Below the pieces are notes generated by a model. The model was not told the origin of the DNA, made no database searches, and saw nothing but the letters and a program-made list of their open reading frames with translations. Made by a program: the position numbers and the translations under genes. Shown here in pieces: positions 14,585 through 22,634 of a DNA stretch of 23,203 bases. The stretch's first letter is position 1; the number at the start of each line of letters is the position of its first letter. The stretch covers positions 1 to 23,203 of the forward strand of contig DASZKW010000051.1 in the NCBI GenBank assembly GCA_035552775.1. Reading direction: 5' to 3'. This DNA is from DASZKW01 sp035552775 (GTDB lineage Bacteria > Actinomycetota > Acidimicrobiia > Acidimicrobiales > Palsa-688).

Positions 14585-15612
14585 TCTCGCTCGCGGATGG
14601 CGGCCGGGGGCGCCCTCTTCTGGTGGTGCTCAGGGCGCTCAAGCTCGGCGACTTCCTCACCGCCGTCCCAGCGCTTCGGGCCCTGCACGACGAGTTTCCC
14701 GACCATCGGCGGGTGCTCGCCGCGCCTGGGTGGCTGGCGCCCCTGGCCAAGCACGCAGGCTCGATCGACGCCTTGAGCCCGACGCCCGGGCTGGTCCCCC
14801 TCGACCCTCGCCTGGCCGATCCCGAAGTCGCTGTCGACCTCCACGGTCGTGGCCCCGGCTCCCAGCCCTTGCTCCTGGCCCTGCGGCCACGCCGGTTGAT
14901 CGCGTTCGCCCATCCTGAGGTTCCCGCCACGGCCGGGGGCCCCAAATGGCGCCGTTCCGAGCACGAGGTGGCGCGGTGGTGCCGTCTCCTTGTCGAGAGT
15001 GGCATACCCGCTGACCCTGGCCGCCTGGACCTGGCGACGCCCGCCCGAACGGTCCCGGCGTGGGTGAAGGGCGCAACCCTCATCCACCCGGGAGCGGCCA
15101 GCGCGGCGCGCCGGTGGCCCGCGACGCGGTACGCGGCAGTGGCCCGGGCCGAACAGCGCCGGGGCCGGGAGGTCGTCGTCACCGGAGGTCCCGGTGAGGC
15201 GGACCTCGCCACCCGTACGGGACGCCTCGGCGCTGTACCCCCCGACCGGGTCGTCTTCCAAGGTCTGGGCCTGCTCGACCTTCTCGCACTGGTGGCATCG
15301 GCGGGTCGGGTGGTCTGCGGCGACACCGGCGTGGCTCACGTCGCCACAGCCGTCGGAACTCCGTCGGTGGTGCTGTTCGGCCCCGTCCCCCCCGGGCAGT
15401 GGGGGCCGCCCGCCGACAGGCCCTGGCATCGCCCGCTGTGGGCCGGCCGGCGAGGAGATCCCCACGGCGCGACGGTCGACGCCGGACTGCTGCGCATCAG
15501 TCCCGACCAGGTGATCACTGCTCTGGAGGAGCTTCCCTGCCGCGCCGGCGGCGCCGGCAAAGCGGGGGCGCCGTCGGTGGTGAGGGCGCCGACGGTGGCT
15601 AGCGTCACCTAG
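14581..15612 (+). CDS. Family 9 glycosyltransferase (heptosyltransferase-like), second copy
   Basis: 343 residues with a GT-B fold. The N-terminal LLVVLRALKLGDFLTAVPALRAL is the GT9 opening. The C-terminal half carries ATLIHPGAASAARRWPATRY, VVVTGGPGEADLA and CGDTGVAHVATAVGTPSVVLFG at the donor site. It differs clearly from the first GT9 of the operon, so it is not a recent duplicate and may add a second heptose or use another acceptor. GTG at 14581 overlaps the hldE stop (GTGA). It is the last gene of the operon; a 5-bp hairpin follows at 15624-15639. Confidence 0.9.
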   Translation: MISLADGGRGRPLLVVLRALKLGDFLTAVPALRALHDEFPDHRRVLAAPGWLAPLAKHAGSIDALSPTPGLVPLDPRLADPEVAVDLHGRGPGSQPLLLALRPRRLIAFAHPEVPATAGGPKWRRSEHEVARWCRLLVESGIPADPGRLDLATPARTVPAWVKGATLIHPGAASAARRWPATRYAAVARAEQRRGREVVVTGGPGEADLATRTGRLGAVPPDRVVFQGLGLLDLLALVASAGRVVCGDTGVAHVATAVGTPSVVLFGPVPPGQWGPPADRPWHRPLWAGRRGDPHGATVDAGLLRISPDQVITALEELPCRAGGAGKAGAPSVVRAPTVASVT

Positions 15613-15623
15613 GTCCTCTCCCC

Positions 15624-15639
15624 GGCCACTACGATGGCC
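15624..15639 (+). terminator. Weak hairpin after the heptose operon
   Basis: GGCCA (15624-15628), a 6-nt loop, then TGGCC (15635-15639), beginning 11 nt after the last stop codon. There is no T-tract, so a terminator role is doubtful. Confidence 0.2.
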
Positions 15640-15709
15640 TGGAGTTCAGTCCCTTCAGCTCTTCGCCTCCGGGGAACGAGATTGGCTCCCGACGCGAATT
15701 GAGTTGACC

Positions 15710-16450
15710 ATGGCTGTACCCACCGAAGGTCACGAGAGCCTCATCGCCCTCGCCGGCATCCTCGTAGCCGAGCAGAGCCTGGAGAAGACTCTCGGCCAGG
15801 TGCTGGACCTGGCCTGCGCGGCCATGCCCGGGGGTGACCTGGGCGGGGTCACCCTCTTGGAGCGGGGAGGGCCAACCACGGCGGTGGCCACGAACGAGGC
15901 CGCCCTGCGGATCGACATGCTCCAATACGCCATCGAGGCCGGTCCTTGCCTCGACGCTTACCGTAATCAGACCCTGTATCGGATCGATGACACCGACGAC
16001 GACGAGCGGTGGCCCGAGTTCGTCCGGGTGGCGGCCGAGATCGGCGTCGGTTCCACCCTGTCGCTGCCCCTTGTCGTCGCCGGCGACGGCATGGGTGCGC
16101 TGAACATTTACTGCCTGCATACCAACGGTTTCTCCGACGCCGACGAGGTCAGCGGACTGGCATTCGCATCGTATGCTTCGGTGGCATTGGCCAACGCCCG
16201 GGTGTTCTGGCGGACCCAGGCCCTGGCCTGTCAACTCCAGGAGGCGTTGACCACCCGCGGGGTGATCGAGCAGGCCAAGGGAATCTTGATTGCGCAGCAG
16301 GGCTGCTCGCCCGCCGCGGCGTTCGACCTCCTGGTCCGCGCTTCCCAGCGCAGCCACACCAAGCTGCACGACGTGGCGGTCCAGCTCGTCGAACGGGCCC
16401 GCTCGGGCAGCGACGACAACCGCAGCGACGACAAACACCGGCAAATTTGA
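15710..16450 (+). CDS. GAF-ANTAR transcription antiterminator
   Basis: About 246 residues. A GAF domain spans about 15-165 (LEKTLGQVLDLACAAMPGGDLGG early; GSTLSLPLVVAGDGMGALNIY late). An ANTAR domain spans about 172-230 (LQEALTTRGVIEQAKGILIAQQ, then AAFDLLVRASQRSHTKLHDVA). ANTAR domains bind paired RNA hairpins and prevent termination; GAF domains commonly sense a small molecule or redox state. The layout is typical of actinobacterial ANTAR proteins. ATG at 15710 is preferred over TTG at 15704, with no clear Shine-Dalgarno for either. The following STAS gene, 73 nt downstream, has a structured leader and could be a target. Confidence 0.92.
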   Translation: MAVPTEGHESLIALAGILVAEQSLEKTLGQVLDLACAAMPGGDLGGVTLLERGGPTTAVATNEAALRIDMLQYAIEAGPCLDAYRNQTLYRIDDTDDDERWPEFVRVAAEIGVGSTLSLPLVVAGDGMGALNIYCLHTNGFSDADEVSGLAFASYASVALANARVFWRTQALACQLQEALTTRGVIEQAKGILIAQQGCSPAAAFDLLVRASQRSHTKLHDVAVQLVERARSGSDDNRSDDKHRQI

Positions 16451-16481
16451 TCCGCTCACACTTGTAGCCCTGACGACCTAG

Positions 16482-16523
16482 GCTGGCGTCGGCAGCTGAG
16501 CAGCCAGCTGGGAGGATTCCTCC
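16482..16523 (+). promoter_or_regulatory. Structured leader over the STAS ribosome binding site
   Basis: Three inverted repeats are packed here. CAGCTG (16493-16498) and CAGCTG (16505-16510) flank a 6-nt loop. The alternative GCTGGC (16482-16487) pairs with GCCAGC (16503-16508). GGAGG (16511-16515), which is the Shine-Dalgarno sequence, pairs with CCTCC (16519-16523) around a 3-nt loop. The last hairpin would hide the ribosome binding site of the gene starting at 16524. Confidence 0.45.
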
Positions 16524-16961
16524 GTGCTGGCATCCCTCGTGCAACGTCGGCGGGTCCCGGTTCGCCGAGCCAACTCGTTGCTAGAGGTAAGCGTGGTGCA
16601 AGGTCAACCGAGGCCGTTCTCGGTCGAAGTCGAGTGGACCAGCGGGGTGCCTGTCGTAGCCGTTTGTGGCGAGGTCGATATCGCTACGGTCCCCTACCTC
16701 GAAGAGCAGTTGAACGAACTTGTGGACAAGGCGCCCCCCCAGGTGGTCCTCGACTTGGGGGAAATGGACTTCATCGACTGTGCGGGCGCGGCGGTGATCG
16801 CCCGCGCCCGCCGACGCCTGCCGGATCAGGAGTGCGAGGTGGTCCTGCGCTGCCCCAAGCCACTGGCGCAACGTATCTTCGAGCTGACCGGTCTCGACGG
16901 CTCCTGCGTGATCGAGGCTGCGCCAGAGCCGGCGACGGGACCGACGTCAGCGGATGGCTGA
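16524..16961 (+). CDS. STAS domain protein (anti-sigma factor antagonist-like)
   Basis: 145 residues from GTG at 16524, which follows GGGAGG with 8-nt spacing. GTG at 16593 or 16596, after AGAGG, would give about 121-122 residues and fits the family's length better. The STAS fold is about 33-130: VVAVCGEVDIATVPYLEEQL, VVLDLGEMDFIDCAG, and EVVLRCPKPLAQRIFELTGLD. Such proteins bind anti-sigma kinases and free their sigma factor when unphosphorylated. The usual Asp-Ser-Ser/Thr-Gly phosphorylation motif reads D85-C86-A87-G88, so no phosphorylatable residue is present there. The last 15 bp overlap the convergent radical SAM gene. Confidence 0.87.
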   Translation: MLASLVQRRRVPVRRANSLLEVSVVQGQPRPFSVEVEWTSGVPVVAVCGEVDIATVPYLEEQLNELVDKAPPQVVLDLGEMDFIDCAGAAVIARARRRLPDQECEVVLRCPKPLAQRIFELTGLDGSCVIEAAPEPATGPTSADG

Positions 16962-18338
16962 GAGCGGCAGCAGGGGCGCCAGTTGGGCCGCAGTGGGCTC
17001 ACTGCAGCAGAACCACGCCTCGGTGAGACGGGCCCGCTCGCCGGCAGGACCCCTGGATATTGCACCCGTCTTCGGCCCGGTGCGAGACGTCCTCGCGTCC
17101 GTGCGGATCAGGGCGTCGATCTCCTCGAAGGTCGAGGAGTGCGCCTGCTCGACGCGTCTTTCGACCAGCTGGGCGAGCTCGTCTTGCAACTCGTCGACGG
17201 CGGGATCGGGATGCGACCACGTCCAGCCGAGGCGATCCTGGTCGTAGGTCCCGACGAAGGGCGTCATGCTCGGCTGACCCAACAGCAGGGAGCCCTCAGG
17301 CACCAGGAGGCGCACGGTGTATTGAACCGGGTCGACGTTGGGAACGAGGTCGTGGGCGACGACGAAGTCGATGAGGTCCACCAGGTCGTAGGGCGTGGTC
17401 CACGGAGTGAACGGCAGCCAGGAGGGCCGGATCTCGATGCCGTGGCCGCGCAGGACGGCCACAGCCTCGGAGGCATCGGCTACTGTATGGCCCTTGTCGA
17501 GGTGACCGAGGATCGTGTCGTTCACCGATTCGAACGCGCACACCACAAAGGCGCATCCCGCCCGTGCCAGTTCCGGGATCACTTCCCGGTGGCGCAGGAT
17601 GTGCTCCACCTTGGTGGTGCAGTCGAAGGTCAGGTGGGGATAGCGCTCGTGGATGGCCGAGATGACCCGCCGCGAGTGCAGTGGGGTGTTCAAGAAGTCG
17701 GGGTCGGCGAACGTCAGATGGCGGGCGCCGGCGGCTACCAGTTGGTCTACGTCGGCGAGCACGGTGGACACCTCCGCGGGGCGGACCCTGCCGTTGTAGA
17801 CCACGGGTACAGGACAGTGTCGACAGCGGTGCGAGCAGCCCCGGCCGGCTTCCACGGACCCGACGAGGCGTTCCTCGCCCCCGGCCGCGAGCCGGGCGTA
17901 GCGATCGAGGGGCGGCAAGAGGTACCTCGCCGGTACCCGTGACCGCTGTCGTGTCAGTTGCACGGCAGGACCGGGGTCGTCGCCGGCTACCCAGGCGACC
18001 AGGCCATGCTCATACTCGCCGGCTATGACGGCGTCAACGCTGGAGCGGACGGTGAGATCTCGGCTCATAGCGGCGTAGAGACCGTAGAAGCAGACGGGAA
18101 GCTCAGGTCGGCGGGCACGAATCGTCGCCGCGACCCGCAGAGCCAGGCGCATGGCTGTGTGCATGGGCACGGAGAACGCGACCCGGTCCGCCCAATCGAC
18201 GACAGCACAGTCAAGGGTGTCGACGGCGACGTCTACGCAACTGACGTCGTGGCCGGCGGCCAGCAGGGCCGCCGCTGCCGTGGCCAGGTGAAGGGGTTGA
18301 CGGCCCAACTCGTAGGTGGATACCAGTAGGACCCGCAC
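16947..18338 (-). CDS. B12-binding-type radical SAM protein, CUAEP/CCAEP-tail family
   Basis: 463 residues. An N-terminal cobalamin-binding-like Rossmann domain (about 1-120: MRVLLVSTYELGRQPLHLAT) precedes a radical SAM barrel (about 155-370). The 4Fe-4S motif is C168-x3-C172-x2-C175 (GRGCSHRCRHCP), and FADPDFLN follows. The C-terminus carries AWFCCSEPTAAQL, with C444, C445, S446, E447 and P448. This corresponds to the tail for which the CUAEP/CCAEP-tail radical SAM (seleno)protein family is named; the position that is selenocysteine in some members is a TGC Cys codon here. The reaction is unknown. The GTG start lies 40 nt after the ATP-grasp gene, so the two probably form an operon. Confidence 0.88.
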   Translation of the reverse strand: MRVLLVSTYELGRQPLHLATAAAALLAAGHDVSCVDVAVDTLDCAVVDWADRVAFSVPMHTAMRLALRVAATIRARRPELPVCFYGLYAAMSRDLTVRSSVDAVIAGEYEHGLVAWVAGDDPGPAVQLTRQRSRVPARYLLPPLDRYARLAAGGEERLVGSVEAGRGCSHRCRHCPVPVVYNGRVRPAEVSTVLADVDQLVAAGARHLTFADPDFLNTPLHSRRVISAIHERYPHLTFDCTTKVEHILRHREVIPELARAGCAFVVCAFESVNDTILGHLDKGHTVADASEAVAVLRGHGIEIRPSWLPFTPWTTPYDLVDLIDFVVAHDLVPNVDPVQYTVRLLVPEGSLLLGQPSMTPFVGTYDQDRLGWTWSHPDPAVDELQDELAQLVERRVEQAHSSTFEEIDALIRTDARTSRTGPKTGAISRGPAGERARLTEAWFCCSEPTAAQLAPLLPLSAIR

Positions 18339-18378
18339 GCTTCGAGCCTACGGCACAAGGCTCCGCCCGCACGCGGTG

Positions 18379-19587
18379 TCAGCGAAGGCGGACACCCAGG
18401 CATGCCTCCGCCCGCCGCAGTGAGTCCTCCACCGAGGCGGGCGTTGATCCCCGGGCAAAAATGAACCCCAGGTAGCGGTCGCCCTCGGGTAGTGGCACCA
18501 GAGGGCGTCCGGGAGCGATGGTGATCTCCACACCGGCGACGCCTTCGACGTCCAGCGCCCTCGCCTGACCGGTCACTTGGTCCAGGACGCCTGCCGAACG
18601 GATCGGGAGCATCATGACGCCCGATGCCTGAGACTCGCGGGTGACGCCGGCCGTCCCCAGTCCGAGCGCATGGGCCAAAATCACCTCCTCGAGGCTCATT
18701 CCAGCCCCGAACCGTAAGGCGCGGGCGCACATTCCGCCGATCGAGCGGGCGGCCGCTTCGATGAGGGTGACGGTCCTGCCTGCACCGAGCCGCAACTCGG
18801 CGTGGATGGGCCCCTCGTTCAGCCCCAGCGCGACCAGGGCCGCGGCAGTGCTTGCCTTTACGTCGGCGAGAACGTTGGTCGAGTGCCGCGACGGAGTGAG
18901 GTAGATCGTCTCCTCGAAAAATGGCCCGTCCAGCGGATCGGGCTTGTCGAACACGGCAAGCACCTCTAACACGCCCCCGCGGAGCAAACCCTCGACGGCC
19001 ACCTCGTGTCCCGGCACGAACTGCTCCACCACGAGTTCCTCGCGATCTTCACCCAGCATGGCCCGGACCCGAACGCCGGCTGCTTCGGCTTCCCGGGCGC
19101 CGTTGGCGCGGATGACGCCCTGGCTTCCCGAGCGGGAGACCGGCTTGACGACGCACGGGTACCCGACCGCGTTCGCGGCGGCGACGACGTCGCCGCCCGG
19201 GGGAACCATGCGATACGCAGGCTGGGGGAGTGAGGCAGCCGTCAGCACGGCGCGCATCGCTCCCTTGTGCCTGGTCATCGACACTGCGCCGGGCGAATTA
19301 TGGAGCAGCCCAAGTCGCTCCGCGGCCGCGGCGGCGACCACGGTCCCCTGGTCGTCTACGGCCACGACGGCGTCGAGCGGGGCGCGCTCGTGCAGGGCGG
19401 CGATGGCGTCCACCGCGGCTACCGGGTGGGCCAGCGGCACGACCACGGCTCGGTCCCCCATCGGTCCGGCAAGGGCTTGCCGGTGCTCGGAGCCGACCAC
19501 CACCTCGACGCCGAGGCGGGTGGCTGCAGCCACGAAGTCGGGGGCGCGGTAGGTGCTGGTCGGCAGCAGCAGGAGAACACGGGGCAC
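18379..19587 (-). CDS. ATP-grasp domain protein
   Basis: 402 residues. An N-terminal preATP-grasp domain (about 1-100: VLLLLPTSTYRAPDFVAAATRLG) is followed by an ATP-grasp domain of the carbamoyl-phosphate-synthase/D-Ala ligase type. It shows VVKPVSRSGSQGV (K148 and the glycine-rich loop), VVEQFVPGHEVAVEG, and the metal-binding IHAELRL (E264) with IEAAARSIGG (E277, R281). Such enzymes join a carboxylate, through an acyl phosphate, to an amine or thiol. The substrate is unknown. It sits directly upstream of the CCSEP-tail radical SAM gene on the same strand, so the two likely act on the same molecule. The GTG start at 19587 has no clear Shine-Dalgarno; the divergent NfuA gene is only 44 bp away. 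Confidence 0.88.
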   Translation of the reverse strand: MPRVLLLLPTSTYRAPDFVAAATRLGVEVVVGSEHRQALAGPMGDRAVVVPLAHPVAAVDAIAALHERAPLDAVVAVDDQGTVVAAAAAERLGLLHNSPGAVSMTRHKGAMRAVLTAASLPQPAYRMVPPGGDVVAAANAVGYPCVVKPVSRSGSQGVIRANGAREAEAAGVRVRAMLGEDREELVVEQFVPGHEVAVEGLLRGGVLEVLAVFDKPDPLDGPFFEETIYLTPSRHSTNVLADVKASTAAALVALGLNEGPIHAELRLGAGRTVTLIEAAARSIGGMCARALRFGAGMSLEEVILAHALGLGTAGVTRESQASGVMMLPIRSAGVLDQVTGQARALDVEGVAGVEITIAPGRPLVPLPEGDRYLGFIFARGSTPASVEDSLRRAEACLGVRLR

Positions 19588-19592
19588 ATGCC

Positions 19593-19598
19593 TATGAT
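19593..19598 (+). promoter_or_regulatory. Candidate -10 element of the nfuA-like gene
   Basis: TATGAT matches the sigma-70 -10 consensus at 5 of 6 positions and lies 34 bp before the ATG at 19632. I see no good -35 at the expected distance. The gap between the divergent genes is only 44 bp, so any -35 would lie inside the ATP-grasp gene. Confidence 0.3.
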
Positions 19599-19631
19599 GG
19601 TCCCAGCAGCCGACGCCGAGGGTAGGGCCCT

Positions 19632-20282
19632 ATGACTGACATCGAATCCAATGGCGTGCCCGTGCTGAGCTTGACCGATGCTGCCTTCGCCAAGGTGCTG
19701 GAGCTGCAGAAGTCCGAGAGCAGCGATGAACGCCTGGCCCTGTGGGTCCAGGTCAGCGGCACGAGCGGCAACGCCTACACCTACGACATGTTCTTCGAGG
19801 CGGCGGCCGACGCCGGACCCGACGACTGGTCCGACGAGCGCGAAAACCTGGTGGTCGTGGTTCCCGCCGACAGCGTCTCCAAGATGCGCGGTGCTGTACT
19901 CGACCTGAGCAGGGATCTCTTGCAGGGCGGGATGGTCATCCAGAACCCCAACACGCCCCCGGTCCCCGCCAGTCCGGCCATGACCGGACCGCCGGCCGAT
20001 CTCAGTGGTGACGTGGCCCAGCGGGTCATACAGGTGCTGGAGCAGCAGATCAACCCGTCAATCGCCGCCCACGGAGGCCGCGCCGACCTGGTGGCCGTGG
20101 ACGACGCCGCCGCCTACCTTCGACTGAGCGGAGGCTGCGCCGGATGCGGGATGGCTACCGTCACCTTGAGCCAGGGGATCGAGGTCGCCATCCGCGAGTC
20201 GGTGCCGGAAATCGCCAGGGTGATCGACGTAACCGACCACGCCGCGGGTACCAACCCCTACTACGAACCGGCCAAGAAGTAA
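19632..20282 (+). CDS. NfuA-type iron-sulfur cluster carrier protein
   Basis: 216 residues. The N-terminal half (about 8-105) resembles an A-type (IscA/HesB) scaffold but has no cysteines, as in NfuA where that domain is degenerate. A Pro-rich linker (about 107-120) leads to a NifU-like domain (about 126-200: VIQVLEQQINPSIAAHGGRADLV). The cluster-binding CxxC is C169-AG-C172 (SGGCAGCGMATVTL). Such proteins carry a 4Fe-4S cluster between dimer subunits to apo-enzymes. It lies divergent from a radical SAM operon, which needs such clusters, and 19 nt before the oxidoreductase gene. Confidence 0.92.
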   Translation: MTDIESNGVPVLSLTDAAFAKVLELQKSESSDERLALWVQVSGTSGNAYTYDMFFEAAADAGPDDWSDERENLVVVVPADSVSKMRGAVLDLSRDLLQGGMVIQNPNTPPVPASPAMTGPPADLSGDVAQRVIQVLEQQINPSIAAHGGRADLVAVDDAAAYLRLSGGCAGCGMATVTLSQGIEVAIRESVPEIARVIDVTDHAAGTNPYYEPAKK

Positions 20283-20301
20283 CTTTTCGCCGGCGCGAGC
20301 G

Positions 20302-21918
20302 ATGGCTGACGCCGTGGTGGTGGGATCAGGGCCCAATGGCCTGGTATGCGCCAACATGCTCGCAGACGCGGGCTGGGAGGTTGTCGTGGTCGAGGCTGCC
20401 CCCTCCCCAGGGGGAGCGGTGTCCAGTTCCGACTATCTCGGACCGGGCTTCGTGGCCGACGTGTGCAGCGCGTTCTACCCGCTCGCCGCCGCCGCCCCGC
20501 CGATCCTCGCCCTCGGCCTCGAAGACCACGGGCTGCGGTGGCGCCATGCTCCGGCGGTGCTCGCACATCCTCTGCCCGACGGGCGTGCCGCGGTGTTGTC
20601 CCGAGACCTCGACACCACGGTGGGCGACCTCGAGCGGTTAGGCCCAGGGGACGGCCGAGCATGGAGACGGCTGTACGGGCTGTGGGAGGAGTTGCGCGAG
20701 GGTCTCCTCGCCGCTCTGTTCACCCCGTTTCCGCCCGTCGGCGCCGGTCTGCGCTTGGCTAAGACGTTGGGCCCCTCCCGGCTGTTGCGCTTCGCCAGGT
20801 TCGCCACCCTGCCGGTGCGGCACCTCGCCGAGGAGGAGTTCGTCGGTCCCGGGTCGCTCCTGGTGGCCGGCTGCGCTCTTCACACCGATTTGTCGCCTGA
20901 GTCAGCCGCCAGTTGTGCGTTCGGGTGGCTGCTCGCCATGCTCGGCCAGGACGTCGGTTTTCCCGTTCCCGTGGGCGGCGCGGGCCAGTTGACAGCGGCC
21001 ATGGTGCGTCGCCTCGAGGCCCGGGGGGGCAAGGTGATCTGTGGTCGCCGGGTTCGTTCTGTGACAGTGCGCAAGGGGCGGGCCGTCGGGGTGGTGACGG
21101 ACTCGGGCGAGACCTTCGAGGCCACGCAGGCTGTCATGGCCGACGTCAGCGCCCAGCAGCTCTACGGCGGTTTGGTGGCATGGGACCAGCTGCCCCCTGG
21201 TATGCGCCGGGACATGGGCCGCTTTCAGTGGGACTACGCGACGGTGAAGGTGGACTGGGCGCTCGACGGTCGCATCCCGTGGGAGGCCAAGGCGGCTAGT
21301 GAGGCGGGCACGGTCCACCTCGCCGACAGCCTGGACGACATGACGCAGTACTGCGCCGACATCGCCCAAGGCCGGGTCCCGGCCCGACCGTTCGTCGTGT
21401 TGGGTCAGATGACGACCGCAGACCCCAGCCGGTCGCCGGAGGGGACCGAGGTGGTGTGGGCCTACACCCACGTGCCCCGGGCGGTACGCGGCGACGCCGG
21501 CAGCGGCGGCATCACGGGCTCGTGGGGGGCGGCCGATCGCGAGGCCATCACCGCCCGGGTCGAAGACCGCATCGAGCAGTACGCCCCGGGTTTCAAGTCC
21601 TCGATCCGCTCACGCCACCTGGCGTGCCCCCCCGACCTGGAGGCTCACGACGCCAACCTGGTGAACGGCGCCATCAACGGGGGAACTTCCGCCATACACC
21701 AACAACTGGTGTTCCGGCCCACGCCTGGCCTCGGTCGGCCCGAGACCCCGATACCCGGCTTGTACCTGGCGTCATCGTCCGCGCATCCCGGTGGGGGTGT
21801 CCACGGAGGCTGCGGCGCCAACGCGGCCCGCGCCGCTCTGCGCTCCCGTGGCGCAATGGGTCGGATTTTCGTGTCACCGGCGCTGGCCGCTGGTCGGCGG
21901 GTCTTCGGCGACGAGTAA
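20302..21918 (+). CDS. Phytoene desaturase-like FAD-dependent oxidoreductase
   Basis: 538 residues. The N-terminal dinucleotide-binding motif is VVVGSGPNGLVCANMLADAGWEVVVVEA (about 5-32), followed by the amine-oxidase-type PSPGGAVSS. Inner landmarks include FPVPVGGAGQLTAAMVRRLEARGGKV and VVTDSGETFEA. The C-terminal FAD-contact region is GLYLASSSAHPGGGVHGGCGANAARAAL. This matches the CrtI/PYROXD2-like group, which is wider than carotenoid desaturases. There is no carotenoid gene nearby, so a carotenoid role is not supported. ATG at 20302 has only a weak ribosome binding site. It probably shares a transcript with the nfuA-like gene and ends 13 nt from the convergent SRPBCC gene. Confidence 0.9.
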   Translation: MADAVVVGSGPNGLVCANMLADAGWEVVVVEAAPSPGGAVSSSDYLGPGFVADVCSAFYPLAAAAPPILALGLEDHGLRWRHAPAVLAHPLPDGRAAVLSRDLDTTVGDLERLGPGDGRAWRRLYGLWEELREGLLAALFTPFPPVGAGLRLAKTLGPSRLLRFARFATLPVRHLAEEEFVGPGSLLVAGCALHTDLSPESAASCAFGWLLAMLGQDVGFPVPVGGAGQLTAAMVRRLEARGGKVICGRRVRSVTVRKGRAVGVVTDSGETFEATQAVMADVSAQQLYGGLVAWDQLPPGMRRDMGRFQWDYATVKVDWALDGRIPWEAKAASEAGTVHLADSLDDMTQYCADIAQGRVPARPFVVLGQMTTADPSRSPEGTEVVWAYTHVPRAVRGDAGSGGITGSWGAADREAITARVEDRIEQYAPGFKSSIRSRHLACPPDLEAHDANLVNGAINGGTSAIHQQLVFRPTPGLGRPETPIPGLYLASSSAHPGGGVHGGCGANAARAALRSRGAMGRIFVSPALAAGRRVFGDE

Positions 21919-21931
21919 CGGAGCGCCGCCG

Positions 21932-22387
21932 TCAGGCGTGGGAGGACCCGTCTGTGGCCCGGTTCTCCACCAGACTTGCCAGGCGCCGGAGCATCACCCG
22001 GTTGCGCAGGGTGAGGGCAAGGTCGGTCGCCGGATTCCGGAGGAAAAGCGCGGGCCCTCGAAGGGGGTGCTCGTCGACGATCACCACGCAATGATCGCCC
22101 CAGGGCAGCAACTGCACCGAAATCCGTATGCTCCCAAAGGGACTGGCGTGCGCCTCCAGTTCAAGGCGCCTCTCGGTGTCGGCCACTCGTACGGTGGTGA
22201 AGTCCTCAAAGGTCAGCGGACCGATCCCAATCCTGTAGTAGAGGCTCGATCCTTCGGCCGGCCAGTTGGGGTCGACGCTTCGTATCTGGCGGGTGCCCAC
22301 CACCCACTCGGCATAGGAATGTCCGTCCGAGAGGACCTCCCAGACTTCGGACGGGCTCGCCTCGACGAGGATGTTTCGCAGTGCCAT
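21932..22387 (-). CDS. SRPBCC (polyketide cyclase/START-like) family protein
   Basis: 151 residues from ATG at 22387; an in-frame ATG at 22435 would add 16. The opening ALRNILVEASPSEVWEVLSDGHSYAEWVVG is the standard SRPBCC start (strand, then helix with W and a P-x-x-V-W core). It is followed by alternating strands and a long C-terminal helix (DLALTLRNRVMLRRLASLVENRA). The fold makes a hydrophobic ligand pocket; the ligand is unknown. It is unrelated in sequence detail to the DUF2505 protein at the left end, although both share the superfamily fold. Confidence 0.85.
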   Translation of the reverse strand: MALRNILVEASPSEVWEVLSDGHSYAEWVVGTRQIRSVDPNWPAEGSSLYYRIGIGPLTFEDFTTVRVADTERRLELEAHASPFGSIRISVQLLPWGDHCVVIVDEHPLRGPALFLRNPATDLALTLRNRVMLRRLASLVENRATDGSSHA

Positions 22388-22634
22388 AAACCCAACTTGC
22401 CCCTTCGGGTGGCTTCTCACACGAATCTGGGACATGAGTACCGGCCGGCGACGCTCGGAGTAGGCGATCAGCGCGAACCGCGATCGCCCACCGGGCTTCG
22501 ACGGCCCGCCCCAGGAACCGTACCTGGCGGCCGGGGTGTGCGCCTTCGATCAAACGGGGCGCCGTGTTGGGCCGCTGGCGACACCCTGACGCCCGATCTC
22601 CTCCTGGCTGTCAGACGACGAAACCCTTGTAACT

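Noticed and set aside
20302..21918. Carotenoid biosynthesis gene (crtI)
   Set aside because: The protein is CrtI-like only at superfamily level, and no phytoene synthase or other carotenoid gene is in the window.
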